Part shown: positions 1-6,010 of the stretch, one piece after another
Layout: each line of letters begins with the position of its first letter
Numbering within the stretch: position 1 is the first letter of the stretch
Notes under the pieces: model-generated
The model's database searches: none
Seen by the model: only the letters and a program-made list of their open reading frames with translations
Told to the model about the DNA's origin: nothing
DNA from: Bdellovibrionales bacterium
GTDB lineage: Bacteria > Bdellovibrionota > Bdellovibrionia > Bdellovibrionales > UBA1609
DNA: 7,293 nucleotides
Assembly: GCA_020435185.1 (NCBI GenBank)
Contig: JAGRAA010000181.1
Location: forward strand, 1-7,293
Reading direction: 5' to 3'
Position numbers and translations under genes: made by a program

Positions 1-16
1 TATAGAAAGACTTGCA

Positions 17-1369
17 ATGAATAATAAAATTTTGTTGGTTGAAGATAGTGAATTTTTTCGTGCAGCATTAAAATCGACATTAGAAAGTAATAATTATGAA
101 GTTTTAGAAGCTCCTAATGGTAAGGCGGCTAGAGACATTATACCGACAATATCGCCGGACCTTATTCTTTCAGACATCCAAATGCCTCATTTTAACGGAG
201 TAGAATTGTTAAAATGGACTAAAGAAAATCACCCGACTAAGTTTATGCTTATGACCGGATTTTCACACATTCTTGAAACTCAAAATGCTTTCGAACTGGG
301 TGCAGATGAGTTTATCGCTAAGCCTTTTGATGAAGAAGATTTGATAGATAAAATCAATAATCTTCTAAGAGATTCTACTCGCGAAAATAATACAGATGTA
401 CCGTTAGAAGAAAAGATAAAATACTGTAAAGTATCGTTGGAGGACTTTGTATCAGACAAAGCCATAAATTTAGATATATTTATTCAATTAAAGCCGGGGA
501 AATTTCTAAAGATTGCTCATAAGGGCGGAAAATTAGACGATGAGCGCATAGAAAATTATAAAAGCAAAGGTTTAAAAGAGCTTTATATTCGGCAAGAAGA
601 TTTCGCTAAGGTGTTAGATTTTAATATAAAACTTAGTAAGCTTGTTGCCCACAGTTCTAGTATACCTATAGAAAAGAAAGAAAGATTTTTACTTCACACT
701 GCTGAAGTAATTTTAGAAAAAACATTTGTAGACGGTGTAGATAAAGTCATTTTTGACAATGCTAAAGATTTTTTAACCACAAGTATAGACTTGTTAGCAA
801 AGGATGATCAAACTTTTACATTATTAGAAGCTTTAAACAATCATACAGATTACCTCTATGCCCATTGCTTAGGCGTGAGTATGTATTCAGTAATGATCGC
901 CAAAAAAATGAAATGGAGCTCCACTGCAAACTTATTTAAATTAGCTTTTTCTGGCCTTATGCATGACATAGGGAAAAAAGAAATTGATCCTGATCTTTTA
1001 TTAAAATCAAGGCCTGAATTAACCTTTAAAGAAAGACAAATGATAGAAACCCATGCTATGAGGGGAAAACTTATTCTTGAAAGCTTAAAATCAGCACCTA
1101 GCGAAGCTGTTGCCGTGGCCTTTGAGCATCATGAAGATATATTAGGACAAGGCTATCCCAGACAGATTGGGAAAAACGAAATACACCCGATGGCAAAGAT
1201 TGTACATGTGGCCAATGAGTTTTGTAATTATACAATTAAAGGGCCTCATCATCCTCCAGTGTCTGGAGATAAGGCGCTTTCATTATTAGATAATTTAAAA
1301 AGAGAATCGCTGGATCATGTAGCCTTTAGAGCCTTAAAGGAAATATTTAGTTCTATAGGGTTACAATAG
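17..1369 (+). CDS. Response regulator: REC domain plus divergent HD-GYP output domain
   Basis: Predicted cytoplasmic two-component response regulator of 450 aa. Residues 4-117 form a receiver domain with the acidic pocket E9/D10, phosphoacceptor D53 (SDIQMP), T80 and K102 (AKPF). Residues about 137-200 form a linker module (NLDIFIQLKPGKF, then YKSKGLKELYI) of a type I associate with Bdellovibrionota signalling proteins but cannot name. Residues about 262-445 are HD-GYP-like: H283, HD at 316-317 (MHDIGK), H346, and HHEDILGQGYP at 371-381. HD-GYP enzymes hydrolyse cyclic-di-GMP. Here the usual Asp of the following helix is N400 (IVHVANEF), the Asp before GxGYP is L376, and the usual DALTS-RPY stretch is missing, so catalysis is uncertain. 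The ATG at 17 is preceded by a purine-rich GAAAGA at 5-10. The frame stays open to the left edge, but this start places the receiver normally. It lies upstream of a second receiver, a FIST sensor and a kinase, its likely partners. Confidence 0.9.
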   Translation: MNNKILLVEDSEFFRAALKSTLESNNYEVLEAPNGKAARDIIPTISPDLILSDIQMPHFNGVELLKWTKENHPTKFMLMTGFSHILETQNAFELGADEFIAKPFDEEDLIDKINNLLRDSTRENNTDVPLEEKIKYCKVSLEDFVSDKAINLDIFIQLKPGKFLKIAHKGGKLDDERIENYKSKGLKELYIRQEDFAKVLDFNIKLSKLVAHSSSIPIEKKERFLLHTAEVILEKTFVDGVDKVIFDNAKDFLTTSIDLLAKDDQTFTLLEALNNHTDYLYAHCLGVSMYSVMIAKKMKWSSTANLFKLAFSGLMHDIGKKEIDPDLLLKSRPELTFKERQMIETHAMRGKLILESLKSAPSEAVAVAFEHHEDILGQGYPRQIGKNEIHPMAKIVHVANEFCNYTIKGPHHPPVSGDKALSLLDNLKRESLDHVAFRALKEIFSSIGLQ

Positions 1370-1564
1370 TAAATCTATATATGACCATTAAGAACAAGTT
1401 ACATTCATTTCACCATATCAGTTTCTCTTTTTGATCCTTCTTTTCATCTCACTTAGATGCACTTTTCTTAAAATTCAATTAATGTTTGTGTTTTTTTGTC
1501 AAAAAGCTGTTCATATTTAAAGCCATTCCGAAACGTAAGTATATGAAAAAACCATTGAGGTGTC
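1370..1564. other. Intergenic gap, probable start of the receiver-FIST-kinase transcript
   Basis: This 195-bp AT-rich gap holds no convincing gene. A pyrimidine-rich tract occupies about 1421-1455. I see no strong terminator hairpin for the upstream gene. Weak promoter-like pairs exist, for example TTGATC at 1431 with TTAGAT at 1453 (16-bp spacer), but none is good enough to call. A GAGG Shine-Dalgarno at 1557-1560 sits only 4 nt before the ATG at 1565, slightly closer than ideal. Whether the gene at 17-1369 is cotranscribed with the following three cannot be decided from this gap. Confidence 0.4.
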
Positions 1565-1960
1565 ATGAATTTACAAGACAGGTTTAAATTTAAAGTTCTG
1601 ATTGTTGAAGATGATCTTTATTTAAATGAGGCGCTGGAAAGTATGCTTCTTGATTGTGGGTACAATGTCTTCAAAGCTGAAGATGGAGAGAAAGCACTTG
1701 AAATTTTAGATGTCGAACCTATTCAGTTTGTTGTCTCTGATGTTCAAATGCCTAACAAAAACGGCTTTGAGTTGCTTTCAGAAATTAAGACTTCAAAATT
1801 AAACAACATAGACGTTCTGATGATGACAGGATTCTCTCATATACCAAGAGAAAAATTAATGATTCTGGGTGCGGTGGGAATAATTTCTAAACCTGACGAT
1901 TTAGTGGAGATTCCAGACTATATTGAAACCGCAAGAACAAAGAGTCTCAATACAAATTAA
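1565..1960 (+). CDS. Single-domain CheY-like response regulator (stand-alone receiver)
   Basis: A 131-aa protein that is almost entirely a receiver domain. It has the acidic pair D16/D17 after VLIVE, phosphoacceptor D59 (SDVQMP), T88 (MMTGF) and K109 (SKP). Only about ten residues follow the last helix, so there is no DNA-binding or enzymatic output. Such proteins act by docking on a partner, as CheY does on the motor, or by passing on or draining phosphate from a kinase. The segment around T88, MTGFSHI, is identical to that around T80 of the receiver encoded at 17-1369, and the Asp loops are also close, so the two probably share ancestry and perhaps a kinase. It is followed after 14 bp by the FIST gene and is probably cotranscribed with it and the kinase. 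The start is supported by GAGG just upstream and by the normal receiver N-terminus. The exact target is unknown. Confidence 0.9.
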   Translation: MNLQDRFKFKVLIVEDDLYLNEALESMLLDCGYNVFKAEDGEKALEILDVEPIQFVVSDVQMPNKNGFELLSEIKTSKLNNIDVLMMTGFSHIPREKLMILGAVGIISKPDDLVEIPDYIETARTKSLNTN

Positions 1961-1962
1961 AT

Positions 1963-1970
1963 AAGGAAAG
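1963..1970 (+). promoter_or_regulatory. Ribosome binding site of the FIST gene
   Basis: AAGGAAAG lies in the 14-bp gap between the receiver stop codon and the ATG at 1975. Its AGGA core is 7 nt from the start. It is the best Shine-Dalgarno sequence in the cluster and fixes the FIST start. Confidence 0.7.
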
Positions 1971-1974
1971 ATTT

Positions 1975-3120
1975 ATGAGTAAAGAAATTTTTAAACGAGC
2001 TTTTACTAAAAATACTGATGCACAATCTGCTTTAAAAGATATTGCTGATTCTCTCGAGGCTAAGAATTCAAAATTATGTGTGCTTTTTATATCGAATTCA
2101 TACGATATGGAAGGGCTTTCTGAGTATGTAAGAGAGTATTTTGGAGAAAATGTAATCGCATGTACAACAGCAGGAGAAATCTGCTCAGAGGGGTATGGAG
2201 AGAATACTATTTCTGGAATGGCTTTTCATGGAGAAAATTTTGTCATAGATACGGTAGACTTCAAAGATCTCAAAGAGAGTTGCGATTTTGGAAAAATCTC
2301 TGCGTTGAAAGAAACCTATTTAAACATTAAAGACCAACATCTTAAACAAATTAAGGATGGTAAATCATTTTCATTATTACTTGTTGACGGCTTGTCTGTA
2401 AAAGAAGAACAACTAGCTGGTATCATAGCTAGTTCTATTGAAGACACTCCGTTAATAGGAGGATCTGCTGGGGATGGATTAGCTTTTCAGAAAACTTATG
2501 TTTTTATCGACGGGAAATTTGTACAAAATGCTGCAACCTTAACCTTTATTACAACAAATCTTCCTTTTGAGATATTCAAGATCCAACATTTTAAAGAAAC
2601 CGATAAAAAATTTGTCATTACCGAATCTGATCCTGAAACAAGAACTGTTCTTGAAATTGATGGAGAACCTGCTGCCGAGGCTTATTCTAAAATGTTAGGG
2701 GTTGATATCAGCGATTTTACTGCAAATACCTTTTCAGAAAATCCTTTGATGCTTAAAATTGGTGATGATTATTTTGTAAGAAGTATACAAAAAGTAAATG
2801 AGGATAAGAGTTTAACTTTTTATTGTGCAATCGATGATGGGCTAGTGCTGACACTTGGGAGCCGAAAGAATATTGTAGAAAATTTAGATCGATTGTTTAC
2901 TAGCTTAAAAGGAAAATTGGGAGAAGTTAACCAAAGTTTACTTTTTGAATGTATTCTCAGAAAATTAGAAGTTAATAGTCTTTCTCCTAAAGAGCGAGAG
3001 AAGTCGATGGAGCTATTAAGATCTAATAATGCCATGGGATTTCATACTTATGGTGAACAGTATGGCGGGGTTCATATTAACCAAACTATTACAGGGGTAG
3101 CTTTTGGAAAAGCAAGTTAA
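1975..3120 (+). CDS. FIST-domain sensor protein (FIST_N plus FIST_C), NosP-like candidate
   Basis: A 381-aa soluble protein with no signal peptide or membrane segment. FIST_N spans roughly residues 30-225 and shows the family landmarks ACTTAGEI at 62-69 and the glycine-rich IGGSAGDG at 161-168. FIST_C follows at about 230-365, with LEIDGEPAAEAY at 226-237 and the terminal GFHTYGEQYGG motif at 355-365. FIST domains are ligand-binding input modules. One well-studied branch, NosP, binds haem, senses nitric oxide, and is encoded next to a histidine kinase that it controls. The same arrangement is seen here, since the kinase gene starts inside the last 17 bases of this gene. Histidines at 85, 122, 205, 357 and 367 exist, but I cannot say from sequence alone whether any is a haem ligand. 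The ligand could equally be an amino acid or another small molecule. The FIST assignment is secure; the NosP function is inference. Confidence 0.9.
   Translation: MSKEIFKRAFTKNTDAQSALKDIADSLEAKNSKLCVLFISNSYDMEGLSEYVREYFGENVIACTTAGEICSEGYGENTISGMAFHGENFVIDTVDFKDLKESCDFGKISALKETYLNIKDQHLKQIKDGKSFSLLLVDGLSVKEEQLAGIIASSIEDTPLIGGSAGDGLAFQKTYVFIDGKFVQNAATLTFITTNLPFEIFKIQHFKETDKKFVITESDPETRTVLEIDGEPAAEAYSKMLGVDISDFTANTFSENPLMLKIGDDYFVRSIQKVNEDKSLTFYCAIDDGLVLTLGSRKNIVENLDRLFTSLKGKLGEVNQSLLFECILRKLEVNSLSPKEREKSMELLRSNNAMGFHTYGEQYGGVHINQTITGVAFGKAS
3093..3106 (+). promoter_or_regulatory. Shine-Dalgarno and TTG start of the kinase inside the FIST gene
   Basis: AGGGG at 3093-3097 stands 6 nt before a TTG at 3104. 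The TTG opens the kinase frame within the last codons of the FIST gene. The next in-frame ATG is about 100 bases further on (3203) and would delete the start of the coiled coil, so the TTG is preferred. The overlap suggests translational coupling of sensor and kinase. Confidence 0.7.
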
Positions 3121-4438
3121 AAGAAGTTATGATGAACTTCTTGAAGAAAATAATAAGTTAAAAAAAGAAGTTCAGAAATTAAATAAAATAAAAATAGCTC
3201 TAATGAAACGTGTAGAAAGAACAAGCGGAAAAAATGATAGTGCATTTTCTTTATTTGAAGGAAATATTTTATTAGCCAATCAAGTTAAAGAGAGAACAAA
3301 AGCTTTGGAGAAAATGTCTCAAGAGCTGGCTAACGAAAAAAACAAGCTCTCTAAAACTATAAGGGCCTTGCCAGGTAATATCATTATATTCAATAAAAAT
3401 TTAGAAATATCAAATCTCTATGAAGGAAGAGGTATTCTTAATAAAAGGCTAGAAGTTGTAGATTATTCTAAACGGTCTTTTTCACAAGATGTTCATTTAA
3501 AAATCGAAAAATCTCTTGGAAAAATTAATACTCCAAATCAAGTTATTCATTTTGTTCATACAATAGAAGGGGGAGATCTGCCCATTCAATATAAGTGTTT
3601 CATTACCGAAATCAATAAGTCACAATTTGTACTATTTATTCAAGATACCTCGGAGAAGTATCGTCAAGAACTTATCATTAAAAATCAGGAAGCCCAAATT
3701 TTGCAGGCGTCTAAACTTTCTGCATTGGGTGAAATGGCAGGAGGGATTGCCCACGAAATTAATACTCCATTAGCGACAATTTCTTTACTAGCGGGACAAA
3801 TACGAAACAATGAGGCGAAATCCACAAATCCAAATGAAAAAATACTAGTAGGTGTAGAAAACATCACAAAAACCGTTCAAAAAATTTCGAGGATTATTAA
3901 AGGGCTTCGACAAATTTCACGAGATGGAAGTTCTGAAAACCTTACTCCCTGCTACGCATTAGATGTGGTTAACGAGGCCTTGGATTTGTGTAAACAAAAA
4001 TTTCAATCCCACGGTGTGGTGGTGGCTTTGGATTGTCCTGAGCAGTTGGCCATTCTTGCAAAAAGAGTTCAACTGAGTCAGGTTATTTTGAATTTATTAA
4101 GTAATTCATTTTATGTAGCAAGACACCATGAGGACGGTTGGATAAAAGTCCAAGTAAAGGATCTTGGCGATAAAGTAAGAATTTATGTGATTGATTCAGG
4201 AACAGGAATAGATAAAGATGTTTTGAGCAAAATCTTTAACCCCTTTTTCACCACCAAAGAGGTTGGTGAGGGTACGGGATTAGGGATGAGTATATCTAAG
4301 AAAATTATAAAAGATCATGGAGGCAGTTTAGAATATGAGCTTTTCAAGGGTAATACGTCATTTTATATTGAGGTTGAGAAGGCCACCAAAGACTGTGTTG
4401 TAGAGAGCGAAAGAAATTCAATATTCAATGCTAGCTAA
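3104..4438 (+). CDS. Soluble sensor histidine kinase (coiled coil, PAS-like, HisKA, HATPase_c)
   Basis: A 444-aa cytoplasmic histidine kinase with no transmembrane segment, so its signal must come from inside the cell or from a bound partner. Residues about 8-88 are charged heptad-like helix (a coiled coil). About 84-185 looks like a small PAS-type domain ending in FIQDTSEKY. The HisKA dimerisation helix carries phosphoacceptor H217 in GGIAHEINTPLATI. The ATPase domain shows the N box (N330 and N334 in QVILNLLSNS), the G1 box with D364 (VIDSGTGI), the F box (KIFNPFFTTK, 376-385) and the G2 box GEGTGLGMSI at 388-397. All catalytic motifs look intact. There is no C-terminal receiver, so phosphate should go to separate proteins; the two receivers encoded just upstream are the natural candidates. 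The gene starts at TTG inside the FIST gene. That coupling and the absence of another obvious sensor domain imply that FIST controls this kinase. Confidence 0.93.
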   Translation: MEKQVKRSYDELLEENNKLKKEVQKLNKIKIALMKRVERTSGKNDSAFSLFEGNILLANQVKERTKALEKMSQELANEKNKLSKTIRALPGNIIIFNKNLEISNLYEGRGILNKRLEVVDYSKRSFSQDVHLKIEKSLGKINTPNQVIHFVHTIEGGDLPIQYKCFITEINKSQFVLFIQDTSEKYRQELIIKNQEAQILQASKLSALGEMAGGIAHEINTPLATISLLAGQIRNNEAKSTNPNEKILVGVENITKTVQKISRIIKGLRQISRDGSSENLTPCYALDVVNEALDLCKQKFQSHGVVVALDCPEQLAILAKRVQLSQVILNLLSNSFYVARHHEDGWIKVQVKDLGDKVRIYVIDSGTGIDKDVLSKIFNPFFTTKEVGEGTGLGMSISKKIIKDHGGSLEYELFKGNTSFYIEVEKATKDCVVESERNSIFNAS

Positions 4439-4554
4439 GTACTTTAGTATCCGTTATTAACGTTTCTTTATTTTGAGAATAAAATGTTTCAAATTCGAAC
4501 AAAATAAATGGATTTGAGAAACAAAGTCATTTCCTATCAAATTGTCTTGCAGGA

Positions 4555-4698
4555 TCTTCTCAAGAAACAGCCTCGATGTCGCAACAGTTAGAACGCCAAG
4601 CTAACGAAAGTCATACGAAAAATTCTAAGGCGGTGTTGAGGGGCTCTGGAGAATATGCAGATATTCTAGATGGGCTTGATCAAAGGTTTGAACATTAA
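4555..4698 (+). pseudogene. Probable C-terminal relic of a methyl-accepting chemotaxis protein
   Basis: One frame reads SSQETASMSQQLERQANE from 4555 and ends at a TAA (4696-4698) after about 47 codons. The phrase resembles the end of many chemoreceptor signalling domains, where a run of the type QE-A-SxSEQLxxQA closes the last helix before a short tail. In-frame stops at 4474-4476 and 4480-4482 lie upstream, and nothing receptor-like precedes the match. The only ATG in the matching part (4576) has no Shine-Dalgarno and would give 40 aa. It is best read as the tail of a receptor gene whose front was deleted or replaced. The call rests on a short match and could be coincidence. Confidence 0.42.
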
Positions 4699-4703
4699 AC
4701 AAA

Positions 4704-4746
4704 TGGACTGGTTTTGCTATTAATTAGAATAGTTAGGTGGACTGGT
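4704..4746. repeat. 9-bp direct repeat flanking 25 bp
   Basis: TGGACTGGT occurs at 4704-4712 and again at 4738-4746, 34 bp apart start to start. The two copies lie between the chemoreceptor-like relic and the ATPase promoter. They could be an operator pair, a target-site duplication around a tiny insertion, or a trace of the rearrangement that removed the receptor gene. Length and spacing are too modest to decide. Confidence 0.4.
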
Positions 4747-4759
4747 CAGAAAGGCCAGT
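4741..4759. repeat. Small inverted repeat (7-bp stem, 5-nt loop)
   Basis: ACTGGTC and GGCCAGT pair over 7 positions with one G-U, around the loop AGAAA. The left arm overlaps the second copy of the TGGACTGGT direct repeat. No T-run follows, so it is not a standard intrinsic terminator. It could be a protein-binding site or the end of a lost mobile element. Confidence 0.45.
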
Positions 4760-4810
4760 GGTGTCATAAATTTATACGAAACTCGAGATATAACATTTTG
4801 TAGAACAGAC

Positions 4811-4839
4811 TTTACAAATCGTTTTTAATAGCTTATCTT
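4811..4839 (+). promoter_or_regulatory. Candidate sigma70-type promoter of the ATPase unit
   Basis: TTTACA (4811-4816) and TATCTT (4834-4839) are separated by 17 bp and match the -35 and -10 consensus at 5 of 6 and 4 of 6 positions. Transcription would begin about 7 nt past the -10 box, near 4846, only a few bases before the ATG at 4852. There is no Shine-Dalgarno in that space, so the message may be leaderless or nearly so. This is a motif-based prediction only. Confidence 0.45.
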
Positions 4840-4851
4840 ATTGTTTATATT

Positions 4852-6006
4852 ATGAAAAATAGAAGCTTAATGAATGTAATAAAGGGCCGTTTAGCCGAAA
4901 AACAGCCGCTTATTCAAGTGGTTGTGGGACCAAGACAAGTAGGCAAAACAACAGCTTTAAAATCTGCATTGAGTGAAAAAGATCACTATTATACAGCTGA
5001 TTACCCAACGCCATTAGATGCATCAATAATATTGGAGTGGTGGAAGTCTGCCAGTAAAAGCCAATCTAAAATATTAGCAATAGATGAGGTTCAGAAAATA
5101 TCTGGATGGAGTAATGTTATTAAAAAACTTTGGGATGAGGAGCCGAGTGTAAAGGTTGTTTTAACCGGCTCTTCGGCTCTACTTATGGAAAAAGGGCTTG
5201 CCGAGACATTAGCTGGACGGTTCGAGCTCATTCAGGCTGAACATTGGAGTTTTCACGAAGCGAAGGATATTTTTTCTTTGGATATTCAGGAATACATTGA
5301 GTTTGGATGTTATCCTGGGGCAGTTAGGTTCTTAGACAATATTGAAAGGTGGGGTAACTATATACGGGATTCAATTGTTGAGCCAGCCTTAGGGCGAGAT
5401 TTACTGCAGCTGCATCCTGTAGAAAATCCAGCTCTTCTAAGGCAGGTTTTCGCAGTGGCTCTTGATATGCCTGCGCAGATCATTAGTTTACAAAAACTGC
5501 AAGGCCAATTGCAAAGTAAAGGAGCAATAGCTACAGTCCAAAACTATTTAAACTTGTTATCAAAAGGATTTCTGGTTTCCTCTATCGAGAAGTATTCGGC
5601 ATCAGTTATTCGCGGCAAAAAAAGCAGTCCAAAGCTTATCATTCATGATAATGGCTTGATGAGGGCATTCGAAAGACCTATTGAAGGCTCATTGTCTCCT
5701 GATCGTTTGGGAAGGTATTTTGAAAATAGTATTGGTGCCAGGTTTATTGAAGCTGGTTGGAAGACATATTATTGGAAAGATCGAACTAAAGAAGTCGACT
5801 ATGTTGTCATTGGCCCAAGAAATGAACAGTGGGCGATTGAAGTGAAGTCTGCACGGTGTAGTCCAGAGAGTCTTAAAGGCCTTGAGGCTTTTTGTAGATT
5901 ATATCCTAATTTTGAACCCAAAATAATTTCATTAGTGGACCAAAAAGTAGATGGGATTAAAACATTGTCAGTAAAAGATATTTTAAGTCTTCATAAAGTG
6001 TATTAA
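4852..6006 (+). CDS. AAA ATPase with DUF4143 C-terminal region
   Basis: A 384-aa protein of the common AAA_14/DUF4143 ATPase family, at normal length. Walker A is GPRQVGKTT at 26-34, Walker B is ILAIDEVQ at 74-81, and a sensor-like LTGSSA is at 104-109. AGRFELIQ at 121-128 follows, as is usual in this family. The middle is helical, winged-helix-like. The C-terminal part has a PD-(D/E)XK-type arrangement: E291 in YFENSIGA, D316 in KEVDYVV, and E330-V-K332 in AIEVKSA. The cellular role of these ATPases is unclear; they are scattered among bacteria and archaea and often occur in mobile or variable regions. There is no signal peptide. A candidate promoter lies just upstream and no Shine-Dalgarno is visible for the ATG at 4852. 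M7 (4870), with AGAAG 4 nt before it, is an alternative start, and Walker A is retained either way. The next gene begins 4 nt after the stop, so the two are probably cotranscribed. Confidence 0.92.
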   Translation: MKNRSLMNVIKGRLAEKQPLIQVVVGPRQVGKTTALKSALSEKDHYYTADYPTPLDASIILEWWKSASKSQSKILAIDEVQKISGWSNVIKKLWDEEPSVKVVLTGSSALLMEKGLAETLAGRFELIQAEHWSFHEAKDIFSLDIQEYIEFGCYPGAVRFLDNIERWGNYIRDSIVEPALGRDLLQLHPVENPALLRQVFAVALDMPAQIISLQKLQGQLQSKGAIATVQNYLNLLSKGFLVSSIEKYSASVIRGKKSSPKLIIHDNGLMRAFERPIEGSLSPDRLGRYFENSIGARFIEAGWKTYYWKDRTKEVDYVVIGPRNEQWAIEVKSARCSPESLKGLEAFCRLYPNFEPKIISLVDQKVDGIKTLSVKDILSLHKVY

Positions 6007-6010
6007 TGCT

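Larger units (their letters stand above)
4439..4851. other. 413-bp gap without an intact gene
   Basis: From left to right the gap holds: AT-rich sequence after the kinase, with a weak AT-only hairpin near 4470-4486 that is not a convincing terminator; a short degraded coding relic (about 4555-4698); a 9-bp direct repeat; a 7-bp hairpin; and a promoter directly ahead of the ATPase gene. Each of the last four is described separately. Confidence 0.6.

Noticed and set aside
280..465. Minus-strand open frame of 61 codons inside the first response regulator gene
   Set aside because: It lies opposite the conserved receiver coding sequence, is serine-rich low-complexity, and has no sign of a ribosome site or family match.
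1381..1434. Short plus-strand frame of 17 codons after the first gene
   Set aside because: There is no Shine-Dalgarno and no recognisable peptide, and a chance frame of this size is expected in AT-rich DNA.
1370..1564. Cyclic-di-GMP riboswitch or other structured leader in the gap
   Set aside because: I see no conserved riboswitch core and no paired stems of useful length; the gap is AT-rich with a pyrimidine tract.
2820..3035. Minus-strand open frame of 71 codons inside the FIST gene
   Set aside because: It is antisense to the conserved FIST_C region, with biased composition typical of a shadow frame.
3685..3867. Minus-strand open frame of 60 codons inside the kinase gene
   Set aside because: It is antisense to the HisKA helix, which is clearly the real coding strand.
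4576..4698. 40-codon frame starting at ATG in the kinase-ATPase gap, as a real small gene
   Set aside because: It lacks a ribosome site, and the chemoreceptor-like similarity begins before this ATG, so a relic is the better reading.
4741..4759. Hairpin as an intrinsic terminator for the kinase transcript
   Set aside because: No T-run follows the stem and it lies about 300 bases past the kinase stop codon.
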